Notes under the pieces: generated by a model
Told to the model about the DNA's origin: nothing
The model's database searches: none
The model's input: only the letters and a program-made list of their open reading frames with translations
Made by a program: the position numbers and the translations under genes
NCBI RefSeq assembly: GCF_001020985.1
Contig: NZ_CP011542.1
Location: 1,984,001-2,048,000, forward strand
Direction of reading: 5' to 3'
DNA length: 64,000 nt
Source: Corynebacterium mustelae
Lineage (GTDB): Bacteria; Actinomycetota; Actinomycetes; Mycobacteriales; Mycobacteriaceae
Shown: positions 38,341 through 48,867 of the stretch, in pieces
Position numbering within the stretch: position 1 is the first letter of the stretch
Layout of the letters: every line of letters begins with the position of its first letter

Positions 38341-39132
38341 TTAATGTGCCAGAATTTTGGATAAGAAATCCCGGGCCCGATCCGTGCGTGGTCGCTGAAA
38401 AAACTCATCCGGGGGACTATCCTCCACTATTGCGCCCTCATCCATAAACAGCACTCGATCGGCCGCGCGCCGGGCAAACCCCATTTCATGAGTGACGCAG
38501 ACCATGGTCATGCCAGCACCTGCGAGATCAGACATGACATCTAGCACTTCATTGACCATTTCTGGGTCGAGCGCGGAGGTGGGCTCGTCGAAAAGCATTA
38601 CCTTTGGTTGCATCGCCAACGCGCGGGCAATAGCCACCCGCTGTTGTTGGCCACCGGAAAGCTGAGCCGGATATTTATCCGCCTGATTGGCGATCCCCAC
38701 CCGTTCTAACAATTCCATGGCAAGCGATGCTGCTGCAGCTTTGGTTAGTTTCCGTACCTTTATCGGCCCTAAGGTGACGTTGTCCCGGATACTCATGTGT
38801 GGGAACAAATTAAACTGCTGAAATACCATCCCCACATCGGATCGCAATTGCGCCAACGCTTTACCTTCTTCCGGCAAAGCTTGACCATCAATGAATATCG
38901 AGCCGTTTTCTATCGTTTCTAAACGATTGATTGTGCGACACAGTGTGGATTTTCCGGAGCCTGACGGCCCCAAAATGACAACTACTTGCCCCCTGGGAAT
39001 CGATATGTTGATATTTTTCAGCGCATGAAAGTCGCCAAAATACTTATCCACGTCAACAAAAGCGATCATCGGCTGCGTAGCGCCGGGTTGTGGCGTGGTG
39101 CCCAATGCCCCATCGATTGTGTCCTGCGTCAT
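38341..39132 (-). CDS. gluA: Glutamate ABC transporter ATP-binding protein GluA
   Basis: The 263-residue ATPase has Walker [11 protein letters not shown]-loop [13 protein letters not shown], signature [15 protein letters not shown], Walker [13 protein letters not shown] and H-loop VCVTHEMGF. The N-terminal ~20 residues before [13 protein letters not shown] are not typical of other GluA proteins; a start there is possible. A TATAGT box 7 nt before ATG 39132 with no Shine-Dalgarno sequence favours leaderless translation from 39132. It is the first gene of gluABCD. A dispersed 11-mer copy lies at 38586. Confidence 0.94.
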   Translation of the reverse strand: MTQDTIDGALGTTPQPGATQPMIAFVDVDKYFGDFHALKNINISIPRGQVVVILGPSGSGKSTLCRTINRLETIENGSIFIDGQALPEEGKALAQLRSDVGMVFQQFNLFPHMSIRDNVTLGPIKVRKLTKAAAASLAMELLERVGIANQADKYPAQLSGGQQQRVAIARALAMQPKVMLFDEPTSALDPEMVNEVLDVMSDLAGAGMTMVCVTHEMGFARRAADRVLFMDEGAIVEDSPPDEFFQRPRTDRARDFLSKILAH

Positions 39133-39139
39133 ATTTTCG

Positions 39140-39145
39140 ACTATA
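39140..39145 (-). promoter_or_regulatory. Putative -10 box of the gluABCD promoter
   Basis: TATAGT lies 7 nt before the gluA ATG, so transcription would begin at or next to the start codon. No -35 or ribosome site is clear. Read on the minus strand. Confidence 0.45.
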
Positions 39146-39254
39146 CCGAAAAATACATGAGCCTAACAGGACTAATTTACGAATATAAATCTAAAAATAG
39201 GCGGTGCGCAATCAAAAATCCACCCCGCCTAATACTTTTGGTACTACCGCACCC

Positions 39255-39875
39255 CTACCATTCAATTCCTTTTTGCCCCTTGCGTCCTACGTCCATAGGG
39301 TGTTTGATCTTGGTCATCTCAGTGACTAAATCGGCAATCTCAACAAGTTTCGGATCCGCATCCCGACCAGTCATCACCACATGCTGAACCCCAGGACGGC
39401 TTTGAAGCGTCGCTACTACGTCATCAACATCAATCCAGCCCCATTTGATCGGGTAAGTAAATTCATCCAGAACGTAAAAATCATGCGCCTGATCAGCTAA
39501 CCGACGCTTGATCTCAAGCCAACCCTCTTGAGCATCGCGAGCGTGGTCCTCCTCCGAACCCGCCTTTTTTGACCACGACCACCCTTCCCCCATTTTGTGC
39601 CATTCGACGCTACCTCCCTCACCAGTTTCGTCATGCAGCTGCCCCAGTCGTTTAAAGACAGACTCCTCCCCCACTTTCCACTTTGCAGACTTCACGAATT
39701 GAAAGACACCGATATTCATACCTTGGTTCCACGCACGAAGCGCCATTCCGAACGCTGCGGTTGACTTGCCCTTACCCGGCCCCGTATGCACAGCCGTGAT
39801 TGGCAACAGCCGACGTTGCCGGGTGGTCAAACCATCATTTGGGATGTTTGCTGGATCTACTTTCCCCTTAGGCAT
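39255..39875 (-). CDS. cobO: Cob(I)yrinic acid a,c-diamide adenosyltransferase
   Basis: CobO (BtuR/CobA type) adds the adenosyl group to the cobalt of corrinoids. The 206-residue protein has the P-loop-like GPGKGKSTAAFGMALRA, KSAKWKVGEE, and the motif LDEFTYPIKWGW, then VMTGRDADPKLVEIADLVTEM. It follows the chlI/chlD gene by 30 nt and probably shares its transcript, fitting cobalt insertion followed by adenosylation. Confidence 0.96.
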   Translation of the reverse strand: MPKGKVDPANIPNDGLTTRQRRLLPITAVHTGPGKGKSTAAFGMALRAWNQGMNIGVFQFVKSAKWKVGEESVFKRLGQLHDETGEGGSVEWHKMGEGWSWSKKAGSEEDHARDAQEGWLEIKRRLADQAHDFYVLDEFTYPIKWGWIDVDDVVATLQSRPGVQHVVMTGRDADPKLVEIADLVTEMTKIKHPMDVGRKGQKGIEW

Positions 39876-39904
39876 ATTCTTCTCCTTATAACCTAACTCA
39901 TCAG

Positions 39905-40711
39905 TTAAAACGCATCGATAACGCCAGCGACTGATTGGGCATCAAGCTCGGCTAGTTGTAGACATACCGCGCCCAGATTGCGTGCTAGTTCAGCAGCTAA
40001 TCCTAACTTCACTCGACCGGCAGTTTCGCAGTCAATAACGATGCAACCGGCTAAACCGCGTCGAGCGATTGCCCCCGCAACAGAATGCAATTTCGCAAGA
40101 CCACCTGCTCCGGTTGCACGCCCATCAGATAGCACCACTAGTAGCGCCCGCCTGCCCGGCTCCCGGTGGTGTTCACGTTCGATCACTTCCTGTGCCAGCT
40201 GCAATCCCTCAGCCAGCGGTGTGCGACCACCAGTATCTACCGCGGCCAATCGTCGATGAGCAACATCAATACTGCCAGTTGGCGGCAACACCAACTCCGG
40301 CTGGGCACCTCTTACACTGACTACCGCAACCCGGTCGCGGCGTTGATAGGCATCGCCAAGCAACGAATGCACCGCACCAGTAACTGCAGCCAATCGATCG
40401 TTCGCCGCCATTGAACCGGAAGCATCCACCACGAAAACTATGAGGTTGGATTCTTTTCCGCGCAACACCGCGCCGCGCAAATCCGCAGGTTGAAATTGTA
40501 TGATCCCATCTTCTATGCGCGCTCCTCGGTCGGCGGCAGCCTGCACCGTACCAATAACGTGCACACCACGTCCATTAGACACCGACCTGACCGGAGTTCC
40601 AGTCCGGGTTAAGGCTGGGGCTCTGCGACCCGGCGCGGCTTCGGTCGCTGAGGTCTTTCCGCTACGCCTAAGTTGCCGAACGGCGAAAGGGTACGCCCTG
40701 GTCGGCGGTAC
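39905..40711 (-). CDS. chlD: Chelatase ChlD/CobT-like C-terminal part (VWA domain), +1 frame relative to chlI
   Basis: This open frame holds the linker ([20 protein letters not shown]) and the von Willebrand A domain of a Mg/Co chelatase medium subunit, with the MIDAS motif [11 protein letters not shown] and [13 protein letters not shown]. It opens after a TAG at 40712-40714 and runs to the stop before cobO. It is in the +1 frame to the chlI part upstream and continues it smoothly (GVPF then AVRQLRR) if one base is skipped near 40686-40691. GTG 40582 (after no clear ribosome site) is the only usable internal start and would drop the linker. See findings. Confidence 0.88.
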   Translation of the reverse strand, partial: VPPTRAYPFAVRQLRRSGKTSATEAAPGRRAPALTRTGTPVRSVSNGRGVHVIGTVQAAADRGARIEDGIIQFQPADLRGAVLRGKESNLIVFVVDASGSMAANDRLAAVTGAVHSLLGDAYQRRDRVAVVSVRGAQPELVLPPTGSIDVAHRRLAAVDTGGRTPLAEGLQLAQEVIEREHHREPGRRALLVVLSDGRATGAGGLAKLHSVAGAIARRGLAGCIVIDCETAGRVKLGLAAELARNLGAVCLQLAELDAQSVAGVIDAF

Positions 40712-41744
40712 CTACCTCTCCATCGGCTGTTGCTTGCGAATCCGATAAATCCTGAGTGTCAGGCTCTGGTGTGGCTGAAGGGGCATCGGCTGGCAGGTCA
40801 TCTTCTGGGTGCTCATTTTGGGCTTGTTCTAATGCATTATCAAGGTCTTGTTGATCAATGCCTGGCTCATCAAACGGATTGCGTCGTTTACGGTGCGGCA
40901 GCGCCAATTCGGCTGCAACTTTGATGTCTTCGTCAGTGACATTTGTGCGTTGCTGCCATGCCGCGTGGGCGCAGGCAGTTCGGGCAATAACGAGATCTGC
41001 GCGCATACCATCAACGTCGAAGGCTGCACATATGTGTGCTATTCGTGCCAGGTTCACATCCGATAGCGTCACGTGGGGCAAAAGTTCTTTGGCTTGTTTA
41101 ATGCGTTTTGCTATTTCGTTGTCTGCTTCAGCCCATTGAGCAACGAATCCCGCTGGGTCTTGTTCGAATGCCAACCGTCTTCGGATAATGTCAGCGCGAA
41201 TGTCGACGTCGCGTGAACCAGTCACTTCGACTGACAGCCCAAACCGATCTAGAAGCTGTGGACGCAGTTCCCCTTCTTCAGGGTTCATTGTTCCTACCAG
41301 GACGAAACTTGCTTCGGCCGTGTGTGAGATTCCGTCTCGTTCGATAGTCACAATTCCGGTGGCGGCCGCGTCTAACAATGCATCTATGAGGTGGTCGGCT
41401 AGAAGGTTTACTTCGTCAACGTAGAGCACACCGTTATTGGCTTGAGCTAATAATCCGGGTTTGTATGTGGCCCGGCCGGTGGTCAATACGGTTTCTAGGT
41501 CCAATGCTCCAACTACGCGGTCTTCGGTTGCGCCGATGGGCAGATTGATTAGTGGTGCTCCGTCGAGTAGTTTTGCGAAAGCCCGTACCGTTGTCGTTTT
41601 GGCTGTGCCTTTTTCACCACGAATAACCACTCCACCGATTCTCGGCGACACTGCGGTCAGGATCAAGGCGAGGTGCAATTGGTCTTGCCCTACCACTGCC
41701 GAAAATGGAAACGATACTGGCGCTATCGACGTCACTGCTTTCAC
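40668..41744 (-). CDS. chlI: Chelatase ATPase, ChlI/CobS-like (N-terminal part of ChlD)
   Basis: The 358-residue AAA+ protein has Walker [10 protein letters not shown], Walker [11 protein letters not shown], and the sensor segment [20 protein letters not shown] of magnesium/cobalt chelatase small subunits. It ends with an acidic, Pro-rich linker ([12 protein letters not shown]) and a TAG at 40668. GTG 41744 gives [12 protein letters not shown]; the longer frame opens only with TTG. Together with the next open frame it equals a single ChlD protein, as in mycobacterial Rv2850c. It lies next to cobO, so cobalt insertion is the likely role. Confidence 0.9.
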   Translation of the reverse strand: MKAVTSIAPVSFPFSAVVGQDQLHLALILTAVSPRIGGVVIRGEKGTAKTTTVRAFAKLLDGAPLINLPIGATEDRVVGALDLETVLTTGRATYKPGLLAQANNGVLYVDEVNLLADHLIDALLDAAATGIVTIERDGISHTAEASFVLVGTMNPEEGELRPQLLDRFGLSVEVTGSRDVDIRADIIRRRLAFEQDPAGFVAQWAEADNEIAKRIKQAKELLPHVTLSDVNLARIAHICAAFDVDGMRADLVIARTACAHAAWQQRTNVTDEDIKVAAELALPHRKRRNPFDEPGIDQQDLDNALEQAQNEHPEDDLPADAPSATPEPDTQDLSDSQATADGEVGTADQGVPFRRSAT

Positions 41745-41881
41745 TCTTTTCTCATAACTGCGGCTTAACAGGTTAACGACCAATCCACTGAGGGGTTGGT
41801 GCTTGACACACCAGGATTAACCTTAGCGGATTGGCCGCGTCTTATTGAAAACGTTGCTGCCACTGGTTGTCAGTAGGGCTG

Positions 41882-43381
41882 TTATTTATCAAGCTGCAAT
41901 GTGCTTTGCGTATAGTCCCACATTTCCGTGAACAGTGCTTTGTTGGTAGCTAGTTTCACACCATAAGAAGGCATCATTTCCTTGATCTTGTCGCCCCACT
42001 CGATCATTCGGTCACCGAAGCATCGTTCCAACACCTCCAGCATGGCGGCTGGCGCGATGGAAGCTCCAGGCGATGCACCCAAGAGACCTGCGATCGAACC
42101 GTCAAGGTGGCTGATCAATGTGGTGCCAAATTCCAGGGAGCCGAAGGATGGGCCTACGACTGGTTTAATAACCTGCACACGCTGACCTGCGGTGACCAAC
42201 TCCCAATCTTCATCCTTGGCGTTTGGCATGTATTCGCGCAAGGATTCCATCTTTGCATTCTTGTCCTTCATTAATTCGGTAATTAGGTATTTGGTTAGTC
42301 CCAATTCCTTCACACCGACGCTCAACATGGATGCCAAGTTGGTTACTTTCAGCGACTTTGGCAAGTCGAACCACGAACCCTGCTTCAAGAATTTCGGGGT
42401 CCAACCTGCGTACGGACCAAAGAGCAAGCCTTTTTCGCCATCGATAACTCGGGTGTCTAGGTGTGGAACAGACATTGGTGGCGCACCGACGCTTGCTTTT
42501 CCGTACACTTTGGCGGCGTGACGCTCTACGATTTCCGGATTGGTGCAGCGCAACCATTCACCGGAGACTGGGAACCCACCAAAACCGCGGATTTCTGGGA
42601 TACGTGCTTTTTGTAACAGTGGCAATGCCATGCCGCCAGCACCGACGAATACGAAATTTGCGCGGAACACCGACACATCACCCGTGTGGCGGTTTTTGAC
42701 AGTCAATTTCCATTTCGACCCATCACGGTGGAGCTTTGTTACCTCGTGGCCGTAACGGATTTCGGTGCCTTTATTTTGAGCATCGAACAGGAATTGCTTG
42801 GTCAAGGCGCCGTAATTGATATCTGTGCCGCCTTCGGTCCAAGAGATTGCCACTTTATCGGTCTTCGGCCGGCCTTCCGCCATGAGTGGAAGCAGCTCAT
42901 CAAACTTTGCACGATCCTCGGTGTACTCCATGTTGGGGAACAGCGGGTGGTTGACTAGACGATCGTAGCGCTTACGAAGATAGGCAATTTGGTCATCACC
43001 CTGACCGAAAGACACGTGTGGGACTGGGTTGATCCATTCCCGAGGAGTTGGTAATACTCCTTCGTTAACTTGGTAAGCCCAGAACTGTCGGGACAACTGG
43101 AACTTTTCATTTACCCCGATTGCTTTGGAGATTTCAATCTTGCCATTGACTTCTGGGGTGTAGTTGAGCTCGCACAACGCCGAGTGGCCGGTTCCTGCGT
43201 TATTCCATGGGGAGGAAGATTCCTCGGCTGGCGCGTCTAGGCGCTCGAAAACCACCTGGGACCAGCCTGACTCAAGTGTCCTGAGCATTGCACCTAAGGT
43301 GGCGCTCATGACACCGCCGCCGATGAGGGCGACATCTACTTCGTCCGAAATGGTAGTTGCGTTGTTCGTGGAATCTGACAT
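41882..43381 (-). CDS. mqo: Malate:quinone oxidoreductase
   Basis: MQO is the membrane-associated FAD enzyme that oxidises malate to oxaloacetate and feeds electrons to quinone. The 499-residue protein has the FAD motif VDVALIGGGVMSATLGAMLR at residues ~15-34, NNAGTGHSALCELNYTPE, VGAGGMALPLLQK, and GPYAGWTPKFLK, and has the usual ~500-residue length. ATG 43381 is preceded by AAGGGAAATTG; a 24-codon upstream extension is not supported. It appears monocistronic. Confidence 0.97.
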   Translation of the reverse strand: MSDSTNNATTISDEVDVALIGGGVMSATLGAMLRTLESGWSQVVFERLDAPAEESSSPWNNAGTGHSALCELNYTPEVNGKIEISKAIGVNEKFQLSRQFWAYQVNEGVLPTPREWINPVPHVSFGQGDDQIAYLRKRYDRLVNHPLFPNMEYTEDRAKFDELLPLMAEGRPKTDKVAISWTEGGTDINYGALTKQFLFDAQNKGTEIRYGHEVTKLHRDGSKWKLTVKNRHTGDVSVFRANFVFVGAGGMALPLLQKARIPEIRGFGGFPVSGEWLRCTNPEIVERHAAKVYGKASVGAPPMSVPHLDTRVIDGEKGLLFGPYAGWTPKFLKQGSWFDLPKSLKVTNLASMLSVGVKELGLTKYLITELMKDKNAKMESLREYMPNAKDEDWELVTAGQRVQVIKPVVGPSFGSLEFGTTLISHLDGSIAGLLGASPGASIAPAAMLEVLERCFGDRMIEWGDKIKEMMPSYGVKLATNKALFTEMWDYTQSTLQLDK

Positions 43382-43923
43382 TTCAATTTCCCTTAGTATT
43401 TCCGCTTCTTCATGGTCGGCCACACTGTCTGTTAAGCCAATGAAGCACCGCACCGATTGCCATCGTTTTTAATGGCACACCGGATTGGCCCTTCTCATGA
43501 CGGCGTGATGTGAGTTTCGCGCCTATCGGCTTTACAGTCTACGCCCGAATCTTTCGGGGGTACTGAAAATGTCTTGTTCTCTCAGCAATCTCACATTCGT
43601 TTTTCGATAGTCGCAGCTAATTACGCCCACATTGACACCCCCATCAGGGATAATCTCGGCATACGTTGACGCTTTTCTTAGCAAAACCAAGCATTATTTG
43701 TTTTTACCCCATACCCCCGTCTTCACTAAGTTATCTGCACTGTGGAATGCGCCATAACCTATCCAACGTGTTCCTACCCCGAACAGTTGTACATGATCGG
43801 TCAGCCTCAGAGCACGCACGGATTGGGAGTGTCAGACCGGAAGTTATTTTCCCTGCAAAACCACAATGCGCGGGGGTTATAGTCGTTTTTAGCGAAAGGA
43901 TATTTGGGAATAAAGTGGGTGAC
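43382..43923. other. Intergenic region between mqo and a hydrolase gene
   Basis: About 540 nt hold the divergent promoters. An open frame continues upstream of the hydrolase start for 86 codons, but it has no domain or ribosome site. No terminator or recognised operator was found. Confidence 0.5.
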
Positions 43924-44964
43924 ATGAAGCAATCTGCCGAATTACCTCAGTTCGCGACCGCACAATGGGCTCCCGATATTTTGGGAAAAAACTTTGAAAG
44001 TTTAGAATTTCATCTCGGGGCAGATCCTGACGGGGAATCAGACATTCTCACAACCCTCGTGCGGTATCACCCAACCCCTAGTGAGACTGATGAAACTCAC
44101 ACCTTAAGACCAGCTGTCGTCTATGTCCACGGCATGACGGACTATTTCTTTCAAACCCACGTTGCCGAGTTTTTCCACGATCATGGCTTTGACTTTTATG
44201 GCGTTGACCTTCGCAAGTGCGGGCGTTCACATCGGGAGGGTCACAGTTGGCACTACTCGACGGATTTATCCCAGTATCATGAGGATCTCACTGCGGTTTG
44301 CACGTTCTTGGCGCAACGCTATTCATCCATCATTGTTATTGGGCACTCTACTGGTGGGCTAATTACACCGTTGTGGCTAGATGAACTTCGACGTACGAAC
44401 CCCTCTTTGCATCGCCACATGAAAGCCTTGATTTTAAATAGCCCATGGCTGGACATGATGGCGCCTAAGATTCTGGTAAAAGCGTTGACACCGTGGGTGA
44501 AATTGAAAGGTAAGCGGAGCCCAAAACAGCCAGTTCGTGGCGGAAATTTGGGTACCTATGGTGAAGCACTTCATATTTCACGGCATGGTGAATGGGACTT
44601 TAACACTAAGTTCAAACCGATCACTGGCCATACCAAATATATGGGGTGGCTTCGCGCTGTTGTGCAAGCCCAACATGCCATTCACGTAGGATCGGTGGAT
44701 GCTGGGGTCCCGACCCTGTCTATGTGTTCCCAACAGTCACGATTACGGCGAGCATATTCACAGCAATCACACACAGCTGACACGGTGTTAGATGTTAACC
44801 AGATAAAACAATGGTCGCCGTTTATCGCGCGTAATGTCACTACCGTTCAAATCCCTGACGGCATGCATGACCTGTTCCTTTCCAAACCACCAGCACGCAC
44901 CCATGCGCTGGAACAGTGCGTTTTTTGGCTCAAGAATATTTGTGGCTTACCAAGCGATAACTGA
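43924..44964 (+). CDS. Alpha/beta hydrolase, lysophospholipase-like
   Basis: The 346-residue protein has an alpha/beta-hydrolase fold: oxyanion-type motif VYVHGMTDYF, nucleophile elbow VIGHSTGGLITPLW (Ser at ~142), and a C-terminal His in IPDGMHDLFLSKP (~314). The catalytic acid is not certain. It has no signal peptide and lacks the C-terminal membrane helices. It resembles serine aminopeptidase S33/lysophospholipase members; substrate unknown. ATG 43924 is chosen at the start of the conserved region. A terminator hairpin follows. Confidence 0.85.
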   Translation: MKQSAELPQFATAQWAPDILGKNFESLEFHLGADPDGESDILTTLVRYHPTPSETDETHTLRPAVVYVHGMTDYFFQTHVAEFFHDHGFDFYGVDLRKCGRSHREGHSWHYSTDLSQYHEDLTAVCTFLAQRYSSIIVIGHSTGGLITPLWLDELRRTNPSLHRHMKALILNSPWLDMMAPKILVKALTPWVKLKGKRSPKQPVRGGNLGTYGEALHISRHGEWDFNTKFKPITGHTKYMGWLRAVVQAQHAIHVGSVDAGVPTLSMCSQQSRLRRAYSQQSHTADTVLDVNQIKQWSPFIARNVTTVQIPDGMHDLFLSKPPARTHALEQCVFWLKNICGLPSDN

Positions 44965-45005
44965 CTGAGGAATATCCCACCGTATATTGTCGTTACTACA
45001 ATTAG

Positions 45006-45038
45006 TTGCGCACCATAAATGACGCCGTCGGTGCGCAA
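45006..45038 (+). terminator. Terminator after the hydrolase gene
   Basis: TTGCGCACC (45006-45014) and GGTGCGCAA (45030-45038) form a perfect 9-bp stem with a 15-nt loop, 42 nt after the hydrolase stop and before mtr. Confidence 0.7.
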
Positions 45039-45093
45039 AACTATGGCGTTTAAATAGTTAGAGCAATATCTTTCGTTAGTAGAGAAGGGATAG

Positions 45094-46494
45094 ATGAATA
45101 TTATGGTTGAACCTACCGCAGAAAAACACTACGACCTGATTGTCATTGGCGCGGGCTCCGGAAATTCGATTCCGGGGCGGGAATTCCACGAGAAATCTAT
45201 CGCGATTATAGAAAAAGGCTCCTTTGGCGGAACCTGCTTAAACGTCGGCTGCATTCCAACAAAGATGTATGTCTACGCAGCAGAAGTCGCACAAACCGTG
45301 CGAGAAGCAGACAAGTACGGAATTGAAGCTTCATTCAACGGCGTTCAGTGGCCAAGCATCGTGGACCGGGTATTTAAAAACCGGATCGACCCGATTGCCG
45401 AAAGCGGAGAAGCTTATCGACGTGGGCCTAAAACCCCGAATATCGATGTCTACGATCAACCCGCCCGCTTCGTCGGACCTAAATTAATCAGCACCGGGCA
45501 AGGCGACGATGCAACTGTAATATCCGGAGACACTATCGTTATTGCTGCTGGTGCGCGTCCACAGATCCCTAACCTGGTCATCGAATCGGGGGTGAAATAC
45601 CACACAAATGAGACGATTATGCGGCTAGCGGAACTTCCGAAATCAATGATCGTCATGGGTGGCGGATTCATCGCGCTGGAATTTGCCCACATATTCAAAT
45701 CCTTCGGCGTTGATGTCACTCTAGTCAATCGCTCGCCCCGTCTTCTCCGTCGACTAGATACAGACATTTCGGACCGAATCACCGAATTAACCGAAAAAGC
45801 AATCACCACGAAGTTAGGCGTCGAATTTGAATCTTTAAGCGAGGACGCTTCGGGTATTACAGCTACGCTTTCCGACGGTTCCACGATACGCGGTGACATT
45901 TTATTGGTTGCCACCGGCCGTACCCCCAACGGTGACCAGCTGAATCTCTCCGCCACCGGGGTAGAGATGGACGGTTCCTCCATCAAAGTTGATGAATTCG
46001 GACGCACCACCGCTCCAGGGATTTGGGCGCTTGGCGACGTATCCTCACCATTCCAGCTCAAACATGTTGCTAACGCGGAAACCCGCGCAGTGCGCCACAA
46101 TATTTTGCATCCTAACAACATGATCCCTATGCCCCATAAAAATGTGCCAGCCGGGGTTTTCACTCAGCCGCAAATTGCAACGGTCGGTTTGACCGAACAG
46201 CAAGCTGTGGATGCTGGATACAACATCACGGTAAAAATCCAAAACTACGGCGATGTTGCTTACGGTTGGGCAATGGAAGACACCGACCACTTTGCCAAGT
46301 TAATTGCGGACAAGGACACCGGTTTATTACTAGGTGCACATATCATCGGGCCCGAGGCTCCCACGCTGATCCAACAGTTGATTACCGTCATGGCCTTTGA
46401 CTTAGATGTCCGTAAGGTGGCTCGGGATCAGTATTGGATCCATCCAGCTTTGCCGGAACTAATCGAAAACGCCCTCCTCGGGCTGGAATTTTAG
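45094..46494 (+). CDS. mtr: Mycothione reductase
   Basis: Mtr reduces oxidised mycothiol with NADPH, keeping the thiol pool reduced in mycolate-type actinobacteria. The 466-residue flavoprotein has the FAD motif [12 protein letters not shown], the redox-active disulfide in [20 protein letters not shown], the NADPH motif [14 protein letters not shown], and the dimerisation His-Pro motif [15 protein letters not shown] at the end. ATG 45094 follows GAGAAGGG. It is convergent with cobQ and overlaps it by 4 nt. Confidence 0.95.
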   Translation: MNIMVEPTAEKHYDLIVIGAGSGNSIPGREFHEKSIAIIEKGSFGGTCLNVGCIPTKMYVYAAEVAQTVREADKYGIEASFNGVQWPSIVDRVFKNRIDPIAESGEAYRRGPKTPNIDVYDQPARFVGPKLISTGQGDDATVISGDTIVIAAGARPQIPNLVIESGVKYHTNETIMRLAELPKSMIVMGGGFIALEFAHIFKSFGVDVTLVNRSPRLLRRLDTDISDRITELTEKAITTKLGVEFESLSEDASGITATLSDGSTIRGDILLVATGRTPNGDQLNLSATGVEMDGSSIKVDEFGRTTAPGIWALGDVSSPFQLKHVANAETRAVRHNILHPNNMIPMPHKNVPAGVFTQPQIATVGLTEQQAVDAGYNITVKIQNYGDVAYGWAMEDTDHFAKLIADKDTGLLLGAHIIGPEAPTLIQQLITVMAFDLDVRKVARDQYWIHPALPELIENALLGLEF

Positions 46495-47939
46495 GATCTA
46501 AAGCCGACATCACCAAGAAGTTGGTCAATATCCCAACAATCTTCAATGGTGTCGGCAATAAGATCGATTTGCCGCAGCCGTTCTGCAGCGAAACTCATTG
46601 TCTCGTCAACGCGAAACCCGGTTTTCCCAATTCCAGTAGCAATCGTTGCTAATAATTCTTTTCGGAATGCGTCGTTTTCTAGCTGTCCGTGGCGATGAGT
46701 ACCAAATATATTCCCGTTTCGACATCCTTCATCCCCTATCCAAGGTTGCTCCGAGCATCGAACCACCCGGCCATGATGCACCTCATATGCACCGTCGCCG
46801 TGATTGATTAGCGTTTTCTCCGGATGAAAGACAATGTCGGCGTCGAAAAGCTTCAACCCAGGTACCGGCTCTGGGACACCGGATTCTACTGGATCGATGA
46901 TTGTAGAACACATCATTTGGAAGCCACCACAGATCCCCATAATAAACTTTCCGGCAGCTGCACGTTGGATTATCGCAGCCGCAATTCCGGTATCGCGTAG
47001 CCACGCGAGATCGCTGACAGTCGACTTGGAACCAGGCAGTACCACAAGATCCGCCTCCGCAATGTAATCCGGGTCCACTGACCAGCTCACAGTAACCCCC
47101 GGCTCACAAGCAAGTGCCTCAATATCCGTGGCATTGGACACTCGTGGCAATCGTACTGCTGCAACCCGCAACCGCTGACTACCAAGCGCCTGGGTGTCTG
47201 GCCCAATTGTTGAGCCGATCGTCGACTGCAGCGAATCCTCCGCATCCACCCATAACCCAGGAATAAACGGCAATACCGCACATGTTGGAATTCCCGTCAT
47301 TTCTTCCAACTTTTTTAAACCAGGGTGCAGAATAGATTCATCTCCACGAAACTTGTTAACGATAAAACCCCGGATTAGCTCCCGATCTGCTTGATCAACA
47401 ATATGGTAGGTGCCATAGAAATGCGCAAGCACCCCACCGCGATCGATATCGCCCACAAGGTAGACCGGTAACTGTGCGGCCTGCGCAAGGCCGAAATTCG
47501 CAACGTCAGTTTCCCGCAGGTTTATCTCTGCGGGTGACCCCGCGCCTTCGCACACCACCACGTCAAATTCTTTTTGTAAATCAGCAAGCGTTTGTCGTGC
47601 AATGTCACGAAGGTACGTCCGATGTTCAATATAATTTTTTGCGCTAACAGTTCCGGTAGCGTGACCATTGACCACCAATTGGGAAGTACGATCGGAACCG
47701 GGTTTTAACAAGATCGGGTTGAACCGCGTATCTGGCACCAGGCCACAAGCGACTGCTTGCAAGGCTTGAGCGCGCCCGATTTCACCGCCACTTGGCGTAA
47801 CGGCGGAATTATTGGACATGTTCTGTGCTTTAAAGGGCGCGACGCTAATTCCTCGGCGCGCGATCGCCCGACATACCCCTGCAACTACGACGGATTTTCC
47901 CGCATCGGAGGTGCAGCCAGCCACCATTAACGCGACCAT
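46491..47939 (-). CDS. cobQ: Adenosylcobyric acid (cobyric acid) synthase
   Basis: CobQ amidates four carboxylates of adenosylcobyrinic a,c-diamide. The 482-residue protein has the ATPase motif [31 protein letters not shown], the linker region [18 protein letters not shown], and the amidotransferase nucleophile Cys in [13 protein letters not shown] His-containing HGQLENDAF segment fits the triad His. It continues the B12 pathway after CobB and CobO. Confidence 0.95.
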   Translation of the reverse strand: MVALMVAGCTSDAGKSVVVAGVCRAIARRGISVAPFKAQNMSNNSAVTPSGGEIGRAQALQAVACGLVPDTRFNPILLKPGSDRTSQLVVNGHATGTVSAKNYIEHRTYLRDIARQTLADLQKEFDVVVCEGAGSPAEINLRETDVANFGLAQAAQLPVYLVGDIDRGGVLAHFYGTYHIVDQADRELIRGFIVNKFRGDESILHPGLKKLEEMTGIPTCAVLPFIPGLWVDAEDSLQSTIGSTIGPDTQALGSQRLRVAAVRLPRVSNATDIEALACEPGVTVSWSVDPDYIAEADLVVLPGSKSTVSDLAWLRDTGIAAAIIQRAAAGKFIMGICGGFQMMCSTIIDPVESGVPEPVPGLKLFDADIVFHPEKTLINHGDGAYEVHHGRVVRCSEQPWIGDEGCRNGNIFGTHRHGQLENDAFRKELLATIATGIGKTGFRVDETMSFAAERLRQIDLIADTIEDCWDIDQLLGDVGFRS

Positions 47940-47958
47940 TGTCTTTGTGCTTTCTCTT

Positions 47959-48825
47959 TTAAGAATCAGGCAATGTCAAAATCTCATTGCCGGTTTCGGT
48001 GATCACAATAGTATGTTCAAACTGTGCGGTGAATTTGTAGTCGTCATTTTGTACGGTCCAGCCGTTATCCCAAATCGTGTAATCCAGTTCCCCGAGATTA
48101 ATCATCGGTTCAATGGTTAGGGTCATGCCGGGTTCTAATACATCGGTGTACATATTGGAGTCGTAATGCAACACCACCAACCCGTTGTGGAACGTCGGCC
48201 CAACTCCGTGTCCGGTGAAATCACGCACCACGTTGTAGCCGAAACGCTTAGCATACGCTTCGATCACGCGACCTATGACGTTGATCTGCCGCCCAGGTTT
48301 CGCTGCCTTGATTCCCCGCATCATTGCTTCTTCAGTGCGGGTAACCAACAGCTTGTGTTCCTCGCTGACATTTCCGGCCAGAAATGTGGCATTGGTATCG
48401 CCATGCACTCCATTCTTAAAAGCAGTGACGTCGATATTGACGATATCGCCGTCTTCTATCACGGTGGAATCGGGAATGCCATGGCAGATGATTTCGTTCA
48501 ACGACACGCAGCATGACTTTGGAAATCCCAGGTACCCCAAGGTGGAGGGATAGGCACCGTGGTCAAGCATGTATTCATGAGCGATCCGATCCAATTCGTC
48601 GGTGGTTACTCCGGGGGCGACGGCTTTTCCGGCTTCACGCAGCGCATTCGCGGCAATTTTTGAGGCTTCCAGCATTGCCTCGATAACTTCTGGGGTTTGT
48701 ATCCACGGCTCACCGCAGTTTTCGCGTACCTTCTTTTTCCATACGTATTCGGGACGTTCAATGTGTGCAGGAACGTCCCGAATGGGAGTGGGTTTTTCTG
48801 GAACTAACGGTTTGCGAATTGTCAT
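47959..48825 (-). CDS. map: Methionine aminopeptidase, type I
   Basis: MetAP removes N-terminal Met from nascent proteins. The 288-residue enzyme has the five metal ligands in order: [19 protein letters not shown] (two Asp), [14 protein letters not shown] (His), TIEPMI (Glu) and a C-terminal QFEHTIV (Glu). The N-terminal ~40 residues hold the MetAP1c-type extension with PXXPXX-like [19 protein letters not shown], as in mycobacterial MapB. It is located 19 nt upstream of cobQ. Confidence 0.96.
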   Translation of the reverse strand: MTIRKPLVPEKPTPIRDVPAHIERPEYVWKKKVRENCGEPWIQTPEVIEAMLEASKIAANALREAGKAVAPGVTTDELDRIAHEYMLDHGAYPSTLGYLGFPKSCCVSLNEIICHGIPDSTVIEDGDIVNIDVTAFKNGVHGDTNATFLAGNVSEEHKLLVTRTEEAMMRGIKAAKPGRQINVIGRVIEAYAKRFGYNVVRDFTGHGVGPTFHNGLVVLHYDSNMYTDVLEPGMTLTIEPMINLGELDYTIWDNGWTVQNDDYKFTAQFEHTIVITETGNEILTLPDS

Positions 48826-48867
48826 GGGTGTTATCGTAGTCCAGCTAAGCCATAACTTACTATTGGC

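Noticed and set aside
38320..39180. DtxR-like iron box near gluA (TTAG...GGCT)
   Set aside because: Only a partial half-site match; no two-fold consensus.
43666..43923. 86-codon N-terminal extension of the hydrolase
   Set aside because: No family similarity before MKQSAEL; the conserved protein begins at 43924.
45456..46163. 235-codon frame antisense to mtr
   Set aside because: Fully inside mycothione reductase, no independent evidence.
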